A stretch of DNA of 64,000 nucleotides from CAJPQU01 sp052170475 (GCA_052170475.1 JBQNAL010000009.1:1-64000), one strand, 5' to 3'. Positions 25,164 through 34,173 are shown, counted from the stretch's first letter. Numbers and translations: made by a program. Notes: generated by a model from the sequence alone, not told the origin.

Positions 25164-26774
25164 ATGAAGTTACGGTTTTTGGGCGCTGCCCATACGGTCA
25201 CGGGTTCTTCCTATCTCTTGGAAACGAAGGAAACAAAACTCCTGATCGACTGCGGCATGTTTCAGGGATCCAAGCGGATACGAAGCCTCAATTACGAGGA
25301 TTTTCTTTTCAATCCCGCAGATATTGACGGCGTTCTCCTGACCCATGCGCACATCGATCATTGTGGATTGATTCCAAAGTTATGCAGGGAGGGCTTCAAG
25401 GGGCTTGTCTATGCCACCAAGGCGACTTGCGAATTAGCCGCCATCATGCTGCCGGATTCCGCCCACATCCAAGAATCGGATGCCGAGCTGCAAAACCGCA
25501 AGGGAAAGCGCAGCGGAGATGTCCCCGTTAAGCCGCTTTATTCCCTTGACGATGCTACGGCAGCGCTCGGACATTTTTCGGTCGTCCCTTACGATGAAGA
25601 ATTGGTTTTAACCGATCAGATTCGTGTCATTTTTCACGATGCCGGGCATATCATGGGATCCGCGATCATCGAAGTGCGCGTGACGGAAAATGATAAGACG
25701 ACAAAACTCGTCTTTTCCGGCGATTTAGGGCAGCCGGATCAGCCCATCATCAAAGATCCCAGCATCCTCACTGGGGCGGATTACCTTTTGGTGGAGTCCA
25801 CCTACGGGGATCGACGACATCAGATATATGACAAGGAAGAAACTTTAGCGGAGATCATCAATGACACCATGGATCGGGGCGGGAATTTGATCATTCCTTC
25901 CTTTGCTGTGGGGCGCACGCAGACGTTGCTGTACTATTTCTATAAGTTGTGGAAAGCGGGACGTATCGAGGATGTTCCCATTATTTTAGATAGTCCACTG
26001 GCCATCTCTGCCACGCGGATCTTTCTCCGCAACAGTCAGGACTTTGATGAGGAAGCCATTGAGCTGCTCAAAACGAGTGGGAGCATACCGCAGATGCCAC
26101 AGCTTCGCATCTGTGAAACGGCGGCGCAGTCAAAGGCGCTCAACAGCGCCGAAGGCTCCGCTGTTATCTTGTCCGCTAGCGGCATGGCAGACGCCGGGCG
26201 CATCCTGCACCATCTGAAGCACAACTTGTGGCGGCCAGAATCCACGATCCTTTTTGTGGGGTACCAAGCGGAAGGATCTTTGGGGCGTCGCTTAGTGGAC
26301 GGATTAAAGCGCGTGCGCATCATGGGGGAAGAGATTGCCGTACAGGCGCAGATCAAGATGCTGGATGGGTTTTCCGCCCACGCCGACAGCGGACAGATCA
26401 TGGCGTGGATGGAACATCTGAAAGATCCGGCGCCGGAAAAAGTCTTCATCGTACATGGGGAAGCGCCGGCGCAGGAAGCGATGAAGGAAAAATTGGAAGA
26501 AGCGTTGGGGGTTTCCGTTTATATTCCCTTCCGGGGAGATACGGCGAAATTGGACGGGCGGAGCTGTGAGATTGAATCTTCGGCGCTTCCGAGCGTTTCC
26601 GTGGAGAAAGACATGGAGGATGTGCTACGTTCCTTTGACTCTGAGTATCGGTTGGCGCGCCGCAAGATTTTGCAGCTTGTCACCCAACGGCCAGAGCTCA
26701 TGGATCCTGTCATCCACACATGGGAAAAAGGTTGGAAATACGTTCGAAAACTGTTTGCCTCGTATCATATTTGA
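25164..26774 (+). CDS. MBL-fold / beta-CASP ribonuclease-like protein
   Basis: A 536-aa metallo-beta-lactamase protein of the beta-CASP (YSH1/CPSF-like) group, likely a two-zinc RNA nuclease. The zinc motif THAHIDHCGL lies near residue 58. Further metal ligands are in HDAGHIMGSA and FSGDLG. VESTYGDR, PSFAVGRTQTLLYYFYKL, SASGMADAGR and FSAHADSGQI mark the beta-CASP and RMMBL parts. A C-terminal extension of about 65 residues follows the RMMBL domain. ATG 25164 has a site in GGAAAG. It differs from RNase J, which is larger and has another C-terminus. Confidence 0.9.
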   Translation: MKLRFLGAAHTVTGSSYLLETKETKLLIDCGMFQGSKRIRSLNYEDFLFNPADIDGVLLTHAHIDHCGLIPKLCREGFKGLVYATKATCELAAIMLPDSAHIQESDAELQNRKGKRSGDVPVKPLYSLDDATAALGHFSVVPYDEELVLTDQIRVIFHDAGHIMGSAIIEVRVTENDKTTKLVFSGDLGQPDQPIIKDPSILTGADYLLVESTYGDRRHQIYDKEETLAEIINDTMDRGGNLIIPSFAVGRTQTLLYYFYKLWKAGRIEDVPIILDSPLAISATRIFLRNSQDFDEEAIELLKTSGSIPQMPQLRICETAAQSKALNSAEGSAVILSASGMADAGRILHHLKHNLWRPESTILFVGYQAEGSLGRRLVDGLKRVRIMGEEIAVQAQIKMLDGFSAHADSGQIMAWMEHLKDPAPEKVFIVHGEAPAQEAMKEKLEEALGVSVYIPFRGDTAKLDGRSCEIESSALPSVSVEKDMEDVLRSFDSEYRLARRKILQLVTQRPELMDPVIHTWEKGWKYVRKLFASYHI

Positions 26775-26883
26775 CGGCTGTACATGAGAAACATATAAGA
26801 AAAATCCCTTAAGCGGGGCTGTACCCTATGAAATAGGGCGGTGGGGACTTATGGTTCATTTTTCCCTATCAGAAGAATCTGCT

Positions 26884-26912
26884 TGTATCAGGGGCATAAA
26901 CACGATATAATG
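26884..26912 (+). promoter_or_regulatory. Promoter for the 103-aa orphan gene
   Basis: TTGTAT at 26884-26889 and TATAAT at 26907-26912 are separated by 17 nt; the start codon follows 37 nt after the -10. Confidence 0.75.
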
Positions 26913-26948
26913 TAGCTGGAAAATGAGAACGACAAGGAGGTAATCGTT

Positions 26949-27260
26949 ATGCTGATAGGAAATGTGGGGCTCACTTCCATTGCGAATCAAGTGGATCGGC
27001 AGGGCTATCAAGCAGCGCACGCCATTGCCAAACGGACGGCCAGTCTGACCAGCGTTTCAAATTTTGGCAATGAAACAAAGATCGGATCTTCTAAATTTCA
27101 ACAGGCGAATGAGAAGGCAGTGGCTGATGGACAGGCGGCTACGGCTAAGAATATGCGCGAGGTAAAAGAGACCGTAGAGCAGTTCAGCACGAAACTGTCC
27201 TACACGAAAAATGCTACCTTAGAAGCCATCCGTCAAAATACGATGGATATTTATGCCTGA
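26949..27260 (+). CDS. Small soluble protein of unknown function
   Basis: A 103-aa protein without Cys, membrane segment or signal peptide. It is polar and Ala/Gln/Lys/Thr-rich, and probably mostly alpha-helical (about 65-98, MREVKETVEQFSTKLSY then ATLEAIRQNTM). ATG 26949 sits behind an ideal AAGGAGG site. It has its own near-consensus promoter and a strong terminator 80 nt downstream, so it is a monocistronic, probably well-expressed gene. I do not recognise the family. Confidence 0.7.
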   Translation: MLIGNVGLTSIANQVDRQGYQAAHAIAKRTASLTSVSNFGNETKIGSSKFQQANEKAVADGQAATAKNMREVKETVEQFSTKLSYTKNATLEAIRQNTMDIYA

Positions 27261-27338
27261 ATGATCTTTCTGTCGAAAAGCACCGCGTGAAGGCAGATGG
27301 TTTTTGGTTTTGTGTCCCCTTGTATCGGAACATGCGAA

Positions 27339-27394
27339 ACTCCCCCTATGAGAGACAGTCATGGACAAAACTGTCATCATAGGGGGAGTCTTTT
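27339..27394 (+). terminator. Strong two-tier terminator hairpin
   Basis: A 13-bp perfect outer stem pairs 27339-27351 (ACTCCCCCTATGA) with 27377-27389. An inner stem pairs GACAGT (27354-27359) with ACTGTC (27370-27375). A short T run (TCTTTT) follows. It separates the 103-aa gene from the convergent CBS-domain gene. Confidence 0.8.
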
Positions 27395-27459
27395 GCTTTC
27401 CGCGGGAGTGGAAGTATCCATTCCTCTTAGAGAGAAGGTGCAGCTTGGGAAGCTGTGGT

Positions 27460-28761
27460 TTATGGGATTTTTGTCACCAAAACCTTATCAATTCTCGCCC
27501 GATCCATGCGGAGAATTTTGAAGGTGAAATTTTCCCATTGACATTCTTCTCCGGCCTTTGGGAGATACCCGAAATAGGACGTTAAAAACCCTCCTAACGT
27601 CTGATAGTGATCCTTGACTTCATTGGGGAGTTCCTCTAAATCAAATTTTTCTTTGAAATCGTCGATGTCGCACAGGCCGTCAATGTGCCACGAGGTTTCG
27701 TCACGTGGGGTGATCTGCGCGGCGTCCGGCTCGGCGTGCGGAGAGGAGTCGTCGATGATCTCAGCCATGATGTCGGAGAGTGTCAAAAAGCCCAATACAC
27801 CGCCGTATTCGTCTAAGACGACCGCTTCATGAATGCCGCTTTCCTGAAAGCGCTCCAAAACGCGAAAGGTTTCCATGGAGCGCGGGATGACCAGCGGTTT
27901 TTTGATGTAGGGCTGAATATCCAACGGCTTTTTGGCAATGGCTGCATTCAGCAGATCTTTCGCATAGAGAACGCCGCAAAAGTCGTCTAATGTATTTCTC
28001 CCTACGGGAAATACCGTATCCGGGTATTTTTTTATGAGCTGCAAATTGTAGGATACGCTGTCCTCTAAATCGAGCCAATGCATTTGGGTGCGCGGAGTCA
28101 TGAGGGAGTAAGCGGTCTGATCGCTCATGCGAAATACCCGATCCACCATGTTCTGCTCCGTTTTCTCGAAGGTGCCTTCTTCCGTTCCCTGTTCGATCAG
28201 ATCCTTTACTTCGTCTTCCGTGACGGTGTCGTCTACATGAGGATTGAGTCCCCAGAGGAGTAAGACGGTGTTGGCGGAAGCGGAGAGAAAGGAAACGAAG
28301 GGGCGGGAGATCTTTTCTAAAAGGTGCAAAATGCCGATACAGCGAATGAGGATATGTTCAGGATCTTGGAGGGCTACTTTTTTTGGAATAAATTCCCCAA
28401 AGAGGAGATTGCCGTAGGCGATGAGCAGGGTGGAGGCTACAAGTGTCAGCCCGTAGGCGTGGGGGAGAAAGGGGATATGTTGCTTCGCCATGGGGGCGAT
28501 CCAAACGCCGATGGTAAGTCCTAGGAGAATGCTGGCGGTGGTGATGCCAATCTGTACCATGGAGAGAATATTTTCGGGTTCGTCCACGATGGATAAAGAT
28601 TGCGCGGCGCGATGGTTCCCGTCATCTGCCAATCGTTCCAAGCGGCTTTTTCGGCTTTCTTTGATGGCCGTTTCCAAGAGGACACAAAAACCATCGGCGC
28701 CGATGCAGCATAGCGCTAATAAAGCGAATATTCCAATTTCTATACCTTCCACCACTGACAC
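27460..28761 (-). CDS. CNNM/CorC-type membrane protein with CBS pair (hemolysin-like)
   Basis: A 433-aa protein. The N-terminal DUF21/CNNM domain has about four membrane helices (residues 5-165, including GADGFCVLLETAIKESRKSRL and ILSMVQIGITTASILLGL). A CBS-domain pair covers about 205-325 (MTPRTQMHWLDLEDSV, VLDEYGGVLGFLTLSDIMAEI). The CorC/HlyC domain ends it (LPNEVKDHYQTLGGF). Related proteins act in Mg2+/Co2+ export; the 'hemolysin' name is historical. GTG 28761 is chosen, with AAAGGAA very close upstream; GTG 28755 is better spaced. It is one of only four minus-strand genes. Confidence 0.88.
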   Translation of the reverse strand: MSVVEGIEIGIFALLALCCIGADGFCVLLETAIKESRKSRLERLADDGNHRAAQSLSIVDEPENILSMVQIGITTASILLGLTIGVWIAPMAKQHIPFLPHAYGLTLVASTLLIAYGNLLFGEFIPKKVALQDPEHILIRCIGILHLLEKISRPFVSFLSASANTVLLLWGLNPHVDDTVTEDEVKDLIEQGTEEGTFEKTEQNMVDRVFRMSDQTAYSLMTPRTQMHWLDLEDSVSYNLQLIKKYPDTVFPVGRNTLDDFCGVLYAKDLLNAAIAKKPLDIQPYIKKPLVIPRSMETFRVLERFQESGIHEAVVLDEYGGVLGFLTLSDIMAEIIDDSSPHAEPDAAQITPRDETSWHIDGLCDIDDFKEKFDLEELPNEVKDHYQTLGGFLTSYFGYLPKAGEECQWENFTFKILRMDRARIDKVLVTKIP

Positions 28762-28795
28762 CGTTCCTTTTTATAAAAATAGGGGATTGCAAAGT

Positions 28796-28804
28796 ATTAT
28801 AGCA
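28796..28804 (-). promoter_or_regulatory. Extended -10 promoter for the CBS-domain gene
   Basis: On the minus strand, TGCTATAAT carries a perfect TATAAT (28801-28796) with a TG extension. No clear -35 is seen 17 nt upstream. Confidence 0.5.
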
Positions 28805-29016
28805 CATTTTTTGCATAAAAGGACATGGGGCGGTTGCGCTTTACCACATGTGCGGCAGAACGGTTTTCAGCGGGGGGATATACTGCGCCGATGGGACGTC
28901 ACACGCCCTCTTGCCATAAAAGTAAGCAGGGAAACCATAGATCGACAGCGAATAGACCAAAGTGATTATAAATTTTGAACGAGCATGATTTGGGGACGGG
29001 AGGCAGGCGAAGAACG

Positions 29017-29946
29017 ATGGAAGAGAGCAGCATGGACGCGCCCGTATCGGTTCAGTGGTTTCCCGGCCACATGCAGAAGACGCGGCGACTGATCAAAGAA
29101 CATCTGAAATTGGTGGATGTGGTGATCGAGGTTTTGGATGCACGGATACCGGCCAGCAGTATGAATCCGTTGCTGCGAGAGGTCTTGAACGATAAGCAGC
29201 GGGTCATCGCCTTAAATAAAGTGGATTTGGCTGATGAAGGGGTCACTCGCCGCTGGATGCAATATTTTCGGCAGAATGACATTCCGACCGTTGCCATCAA
29301 TACCATGTCCGGGCAAGGGATACGGGCGCTCCTTCGCCAAGCGGAGGAGTTGGCGAAGGAACGGAGCGAAAAGTTCGTGCGTAAGAACGGGCGTCCACGG
29401 GCGGCTCGGGTGATGATCGTCGGGATTCCGAACGTGGGGAAATCTTCTTTGATCAATCGCTTGGCAGGACAGGCAAAAACGAAGGTGGAGAACCGCCCCG
29501 GCGTCACGCGGGAACGTCAATGGATTCGTGTTGGTCACCAGTTAGAGCTTTTGGATACGCCGGGTATCCTTTGGCCGAAATTTGAGGATCCGATGGTTGG
29601 AATGAAATTGGCCTTTGTGGGGTCAGTGAGCGAGGATGCTTATGACGGCGATGCCCTGGCCATGGCGTATCTCTCGTGGATGTGTCGCCATTATCCCGAG
29701 CATTTACAGACACGGTATCAATTGACGGCGGAGACCCTGCGAGGGGATTCGATCGAGGTGTTAGAGACTGTCGGGAAAAAACGCGGTTGCCTCTTAAAAG
29801 GCGGTCGTGTGGATTACGATAAAGTGCGGCGGCTACTCTTGACGGAATTTCGTGCCGGAAAGATGGGGGCGGTCAGTTTTGATGAGCCGCCGGAAGGGAT
29901 AGCCTCCGAAGAAAGGGAGACTGCCATGGAGAAGGATGGGGAATGA
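29017..29946 (+). CDS. rbgA: Ribosome biogenesis GTPase RbgA (YlqF)
   Basis: A 309-aa circularly permuted GTPase that assists late assembly of the 50S subunit. G motifs appear in permuted order: LNKVDLAD (G4) comes before GIPNVGKSSLIN (G1) and DTPGI (G3). QWFPGHMQKTRR at the N-terminus is the family hallmark. ATG 29017 is used; its ribosome site (GGGAGG) is somewhat far, and ATG 29032 is a possible shorter start. rnhB follows with an overlapping start, as in B. subtilis. Confidence 0.94.
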   Translation: MEESSMDAPVSVQWFPGHMQKTRRLIKEHLKLVDVVIEVLDARIPASSMNPLLREVLNDKQRVIALNKVDLADEGVTRRWMQYFRQNDIPTVAINTMSGQGIRALLRQAEELAKERSEKFVRKNGRPRAARVMIVGIPNVGKSSLINRLAGQAKTKVENRPGVTRERQWIRVGHQLELLDTPGILWPKFEDPMVGMKLAFVGSVSEDAYDGDALAMAYLSWMCRHYPEHLQTRYQLTAETLRGDSIEVLETVGKKRGCLLKGGRVDYDKVRRLLLTEFRAGKMGAVSFDEPPEGIASEERETAMEKDGE

Positions 29947-30722
29947 TGTCGGGGGTTGCGTCGCTGACCATCAGCGAAATCGAGAAGCGGTTGGCCGAGG
30001 GCGAGGTGCCAGACGAGTTCCTCGCTGCCTGCAGAGAAGATAAACGCCGTGGCGTGGAGCGGCTGTTGCAAAAATTTCAGAGAGAGGCCGCGGAGCGTGA
30101 GCGCGTTGCCGGTTTGTATACCTATGAGAGAGAGGCGAAGAAAGAGGGATTTTCCCTTGTCGCCGGTGTGGACGAAGCGGGGCGCGGCCCTTTGGCGGGA
30201 CCGGTCGTGGTCGCGGCAGTCATTTTGCCACTGGGAATTTATCTCCCGAAGCTGAATGATTCCAAGAAGCTTTCTCCGGCACTGCGGGTGTCTCTGTATG
30301 AGGTCATCTGCGAAAAGGCGGTGGCGCTCCATTGTTCTATCGTGGATGCCGCGACCATTGATCGGGTCAACATCTATCAGGCCACCGTCAATGGAATGTA
30401 TGACGCCGTATTGGCACTCGATCCAAATCCGCAAAAGGTGCTCATCGATGCCGTGCCACTGACGAAACTTCCCATGCCATCGCTGTCCATTGTACAGGGG
30501 GACGCAAAATCCGCCTCCATCGCGGCAGCGTCCATCATCGCCAAGGTGACGCGGGATCGATTGATGACGCAGTATGACACGCAGTATCCGAGATATGGTT
30601 TTGCAAAGCACAAAGGATATGGAACGGCGCAGCATTTGGAAGCGCTGCGGGCGTATGGACCTTGTCCCATCCACCGTCGATCCTTTGAACCAGTTCAGGC
30701 GGCGCTGACGCAAAGGAGGTAA
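29943..30722 (+). CDS. rnhB: Ribonuclease HII
   Basis: A 259-aa nuclease that cuts RNA in RNA-DNA hybrids and at single ribonucleotides. The catalytic DEAGRGPLAGPV motif lies near residue 78, with further acidic residues in LIDAVPL and IIAKVTRD. An N-terminal extension of about 70 residues (ISEIEKRLAEGEVPDEFLAA) precedes the catalytic domain, as in Bacillus RnhB. ATG 29943 overlaps the rbgA stop (ATGATG; ATG 29946 also possible). Confidence 0.95.
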   Translation: MMSGVASLTISEIEKRLAEGEVPDEFLAACREDKRRGVERLLQKFQREAAERERVAGLYTYEREAKKEGFSLVAGVDEAGRGPLAGPVVVAAVILPLGIYLPKLNDSKKLSPALRVSLYEVICEKAVALHCSIVDAATIDRVNIYQATVNGMYDAVLALDPNPQKVLIDAVPLTKLPMPSLSIVQGDAKSASIAAASIIAKVTRDRLMTQYDTQYPRYGFAKHKGYGTAQHLEALRAYGPCPIHRRSFEPVQAALTQRR

Positions 30723-30726
30723 GGCT

Positions 30727-32835
30727 ATGCCCATGGAAGCCGGGTCGGCGGCAATGTCGACCACGATACAGCCCATACAGCGGCCAAGAGAAGAGCCGGG
30801 AACGTCCGGCAATATTCGGCGCGAAGGTACGTCCACCTCCCCTTTTGCGCCTCGGACGAACGTCAATATTCAAAATTCCGTAGCCAATATGGCAGGCATC
30901 TTGGCCAAGATTTCTTCGAGGCAGGAAGGCTCTATGGAGTCGCTGTCGCCTCAGTTGCAAAAATTGATCGACAACATCATGGAACAGTCGTTTTCCTTGG
31001 AAGCGACGCTGGCGGAGGGGCTGGGCAGTACGGTGGAGAGCCAGCGCTTTTCTGTGGATCAGTTGCTCACGCTGTCTAGAATGTTGGGGCAGCTTGGGAC
31101 GTTGGCGGAGCAGGGGGGAATGAATCCCTTAGATGATCGGGTGGAAACGCTCCTGACAGAGTTGAAACAATTTTTCCGCCAAACGGATGGGCTAGGTGTA
31201 GAACCGGCGCTTTTGCACAAGTTGGCCTTTGAGCTTTTAGACGCCAAATCGGTGGAGGAGCTGCCGCCGGAGCTGCAATACCTTTTCCAACAAGCGGCTG
31301 GCGGCACTGGGAGCGCTTCTGCGGCGCCGTCGGAATCCTTGGGGTTCTTAAAGCAGCTCCTTCAGCTTTTCATGCCCACGCCGGAAAGCGGAGCGCTCGA
31401 GATGGAACGAGGGCAGGAAAAGGCGCCTCTTTCACAGCAAACATCGGGCGAGGCAGCGGGTGAGCGGGAAGGGGCTCCTTCCCAAAGCGCCGTGCGCTCG
31501 GGTGCTCCGTCGGGGGAAACGACGGCGAGCCGGGGCGCAAATGATTTGCCGGGGCAGCCGTCAACGTCGAAGGGGCAGGCGACGGAAAACGCCCGCGCAC
31601 AGGAAGACCCGCTTCCTCGCGGGCTGGGGGAAGGCTCGGCTGATGGGAAACCGGGGATTGGCAACAATCGGCCGATGCCGGATAATCGAAGGTTCGATGT
31701 GTCTTCGAACGCTGAGAAGGAATCGCGTCCGTCGGAGCAAGCGGCAGGAAAAGAGGCGCGACCGATGGGGGAAAGCGGAAAAGGGGGAGAGTCTACGCCT
31801 TTCGCCGCCCGACAGGGGACGACAGCAGCGCCGATGCAGAAAGACGTGACGGCGCAGCCATCGGATTTACGCGAAGGCAAGGCTGGACAGCAGGACAATG
31901 CGGCGCAAAAGGGTGCGTCTCCTTCGGGAACGGCGACGGGGGAAGCGGCACCGCCTCGAGGAGAAGACGCCGCTGCGCTTGGGAAACCGGCGCATTCCAT
32001 GGCGGAGGAGAAATCGGATGTGCAGCAGGGCGCGCGAACGGCTCAGGGAGGGACGCCATCGTCCCCCTCAGACGGTGCGATGGCGCGGACGTTTCTCAAG
32101 AATACGCCGCAGACCGTGGAAACCATGAAGCAGATGGCGACGCTCCTTTTGCGGGATGCGACCCTGACGGAAAAGGATTCTAAGCTCTTGCAGAACTTTG
32201 TGAACAACCAGCCGGGGCTGTTATCGGAAAAGGATGCCAAGCAGTTGCAGCTTTTACTGCGGCTTTGTCAGAGTCACATTCCCGCATCGGTGCAGCAGGC
32301 GGCGCAGCAGCAAAATTTGCCGGATCTGCCAAAGCTCTGGGCGTTCATGCAGCTCTGTGATTTAGCGTACCTAAAAGACAAAAACAACGCCACTTTCTTG
32401 AAGAAAGCGAGCCGCTCCGTCGCTGATTTTGCTGCCATGATGAAGGGGGCGATGGCGTCGGAAAACGCGCAGCCTGCGGAAGGACAGCGCTCCATGAGCT
32501 TTATGGTACCACTTTACATGGGGGATCAGGAAAAAACAGCCTTCCCTGCCTATCTTCATGTTTACGATGAAACGGAAGAGGATCCTGCGGCACCGGGAGA
32601 AAAGAAGAAGGAAACGTGGCTCCGCGTGTGCCTCCTGACTGAAAATATTGGGGCGGTGGATCTGACCTTTCGGATGTATGAAAAGCGAAATCTGGATGTG
32701 CGGGTTCTGTTTTCTGAACCAAAGATGATTCAGGATTTCGGGGAATATATTTCCGAGTTTGAGGAGTCTTTCATCGATACACCACTCGTTTTGAAAGATT
32801 TGAAAGTGGCGCTGGCAGGTGACCCCAATGGCTGA
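30727..32835 (+). CDS. Large low-complexity protein, FliK/YlqG-like
   Basis: A 702-aa protein. The N-terminal 200 residues are helical (QLQKLIDNIMEQSFSLEATL). The centre (about 215-455) is low-complexity, rich in Gly, Ser, Glu, Gln and Pro, with many SGE, AQ and GKP turns. The C-terminal 240 residues are ordered and end in a beta-rich domain (MSFMVPLYMGDQEKTAFPAYLHVY, then VDLTFRMYEKRNLDVRVLF). This architecture, and its place between rnhB and an FlhB-like gene, recall B. subtilis ylqG and hook-length (FliK-type) proteins. The function is inferred. ATG 30727 has an ideal AAAGGAGG site. Confidence 0.6.
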   Translation: MPMEAGSAAMSTTIQPIQRPREEPGTSGNIRREGTSTSPFAPRTNVNIQNSVANMAGILAKISSRQEGSMESLSPQLQKLIDNIMEQSFSLEATLAEGLGSTVESQRFSVDQLLTLSRMLGQLGTLAEQGGMNPLDDRVETLLTELKQFFRQTDGLGVEPALLHKLAFELLDAKSVEELPPELQYLFQQAAGGTGSASAAPSESLGFLKQLLQLFMPTPESGALEMERGQEKAPLSQQTSGEAAGEREGAPSQSAVRSGAPSGETTASRGANDLPGQPSTSKGQATENARAQEDPLPRGLGEGSADGKPGIGNNRPMPDNRRFDVSSNAEKESRPSEQAAGKEARPMGESGKGGESTPFAARQGTTAAPMQKDVTAQPSDLREGKAGQQDNAAQKGASPSGTATGEAAPPRGEDAAALGKPAHSMAEEKSDVQQGARTAQGGTPSSPSDGAMARTFLKNTPQTVETMKQMATLLLRDATLTEKDSKLLQNFVNNQPGLLSEKDAKQLQLLLRLCQSHIPASVQQAAQQQNLPDLPKLWAFMQLCDLAYLKDKNNATFLKKASRSVADFAAMMKGAMASENAQPAEGQRSMSFMVPLYMGDQEKTAFPAYLHVYDETEEDPAAPGEKKKETWLRVCLLTENIGAVDLTFRMYEKRNLDVRVLFSEPKMIQDFGEYISEFEESFIDTPLVLKDLKVALAGDPNG

Positions 32836-33166
32836 GACAAAACGGCGGGACATACTGCCCTCCCTCCCCGAGACGGATCCGAGCGCCGAAAAAAAAGCGG
32901 TGGCGCTGCAATACGATCCGGCGGCTAACGCTGCGCCTCGCGTGATCGCCAAAGGGAAAGGATATGTCGCAGAAAATATTTTAGCGGCAGCGCAAAGCAA
33001 TGCCATTCCTGTCTATCGCAATAAATCCTTGGTCAATCTTCTCATGGCGCTGGATTTAGACAAGGAAATCCCCGCAGAACTTTATACGACGGTGGCGGAG
33101 CTTTTAGCCTACATCTATCGCTTGGATAGGAAACACCGTCGCCGCGCAGAGGAAGAGCGGCCATGA
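32828..33166 (+). CDS. Stand-alone FlhB C-terminal-like protein (YlqH type)
   Basis: A 112-aa soluble protein matching the cytoplasmic FlhB/EscU domain downstream of its self-cleavage site: KKAVALQYDP, APRVIAKGKGYVAENILA, AIPVYRNKSLVNLLMALDL, IPAELYTTVAELLAYIY. The four membrane helices of full FlhB and the NPTH cleavage motif are absent, so it resembles the product after cleavage. B. subtilis YlqH is similar and lies in the same order behind rnhB. ATG 32828 (AGGTG upstream) is inside the last codons of the FliK-like gene; GTG 32819 is the alternative. It overlaps yraN by 4 nt. Confidence 0.82.
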   Translation: MAETKRRDILPSLPETDPSAEKKAVALQYDPAANAAPRVIAKGKGYVAENILAAAQSNAIPVYRNKSLVNLLMALDLDKEIPAELYTTVAELLAYIYRLDRKHRRRAEEERP

Positions 33167-33522
33167 ATACAAAACGGATCGGGGACTGGGGGGAAGAAGC
33201 CGCAGCGCTCTTCCTCACTGCACGCCGTTACGTCATCAAGGCGCGGAAATTCCGCTGCCCCATGGGAGAGATTGATCTCATTGCAGAGCGGGATGGCGTT
33301 TTGGTTTTCGTTGAGGTGAAAACACGGAAAACCCTACGGTATGGGTATCCGGCAGCAGCGGTAAACCTTCGTAAACAGAAAAAAATCATCCTTACCGCCA
33401 CTTGGTACCTGCAAGAACATCCTCCGTCGGAGCGGTGCTGTCGGTTCGATGTTCTTGAGGTCTATGGCACGGCGGATGGAAGATGTCAGATTCGGCAATA
33501 TGAAAATGCGTTTGAAGTGTGA
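33163..33522 (+). CDS. YraN family (UPF0102) nuclease-like protein
   Basis: A 119-aa protein of the restriction-endonuclease-like fold. It shows GDWGEEAAALFL, then a D-x-ExK arrangement typical of that fold: MGEIDLIAERDGVLVFVEVKTRK, and CCRFDVLEV further on. The cellular role is not settled. It is translationally coupled to the FlhB-like gene (ATGA overlap at 33163) and completes the conserved rnhB-flhB-like-yraN string. Confidence 0.9.
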   Translation: MNTKRIGDWGEEAAALFLTARRYVIKARKFRCPMGEIDLIAERDGVLVFVEVKTRKTLRYGYPAAAVNLRKQKKIILTATWYLQEHPPSERCCRFDVLEVYGTADGRCQIRQYENAFEV

Positions 33523-33541
33523 ACTACGGAGTATAGAAGAT

Positions 33542-34111
33542 ATGCGGATATTACTCGGAATTACGGGAGCCAGCGGCAGTATCTACGCGATACATCTCAT
33601 GAAGCACTTGCGTGCAGGTGGACATGAAGTCCACCTCATCGTCACCCATAGCGGGGATAAAGTCATGGCGCACGAATGTCCTGCGGATGTCGCACAAATT
33701 CCCTCATGGGTACATCGCCGGTACGATGTGGAGGATATGGGCGCGGCCGTGGCCAGCGGATCCTTTTCCATGGATGCCATGGCGATTGTGCCATGCTCTA
33801 TGAAAACCGCCGCCTGCATCGCGCACGGGATTTCCGATAACCTTTTAACACGAGCGGCGGATGTGACCCTCAAGGAGAGACGCCCCCTGCTCCTCGTGCC
33901 TCGGGAGACGCCCATGAGCGCGATTCATTTGGAAAACCTGCTGCGTCTCGCAAACGCGGGGGCGATCCTTCTTCCGGCTTGCCCTGCTTTTTACCATCAT
34001 CCACAGACCATAGGCGATCTTGCGGATATGTTGACAGGAAAGATCCTTGACGCGCTCCGCTTAGAAAATCAGCTCTTTCCGCGTTGGCCGCTCACGGCTG
34101 TACAGATGTAA
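33542..34111 (+). CDS. ubiX: Flavin prenyltransferase UbiX
   Basis: A 189-aa enzyme that joins dimethylallyl phosphate to FMN to make prenyl-FMN, the cofactor of UbiD-type decarboxylases. Motifs: GITGASGSIYAIHLMKHL at the N-terminus, PCSMKTAACIAHGISDNLLTRAADV, and LVPRETPMSAIHLENLLRL. ATG 33542 is chosen because the family N-terminus begins there; the ribosome site is weak (GGAG). No ubiD partner is present in the window. Confidence 0.93.
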   Translation: MRILLGITGASGSIYAIHLMKHLRAGGHEVHLIVTHSGDKVMAHECPADVAQIPSWVHRRYDVEDMGAAVASGSFSMDAMAIVPCSMKTAACIAHGISDNLLTRAADVTLKERRPLLLVPRETPMSAIHLENLLRLANAGAILLPACPAFYHHPQTIGDLADMLTGKILDALRLENQLFPRWPLTAVQM

Positions 34112-34112
34112 A

Positions 34113-34157
34113 AACAACGCCTCCTCGGTGCCGTTTGGGCACTGAGGAGGCGTTGTT
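34113..34157. terminator. Bidirectional terminator between ubiX and oadA
   Basis: A 20-bp stem pairs 34113-34132 with 34138-34157 around a 5-nt loop, with one G-T pair. It is flanked by an A run (34110-34114) and TTGTTCATTCTT, so it can work from either side between the two convergent genes. Confidence 0.85.
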
Positions 34158-34173
34158 CATTCTTGACGCATGC

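Noticed and set aside
26823..26837. CCCTAT-GAA-ATAGGG palindrome after the beta-CASP gene
   Set aside because: The stem is 6 bp and no T run follows, so neither a terminator nor a known riboswitch is supported.
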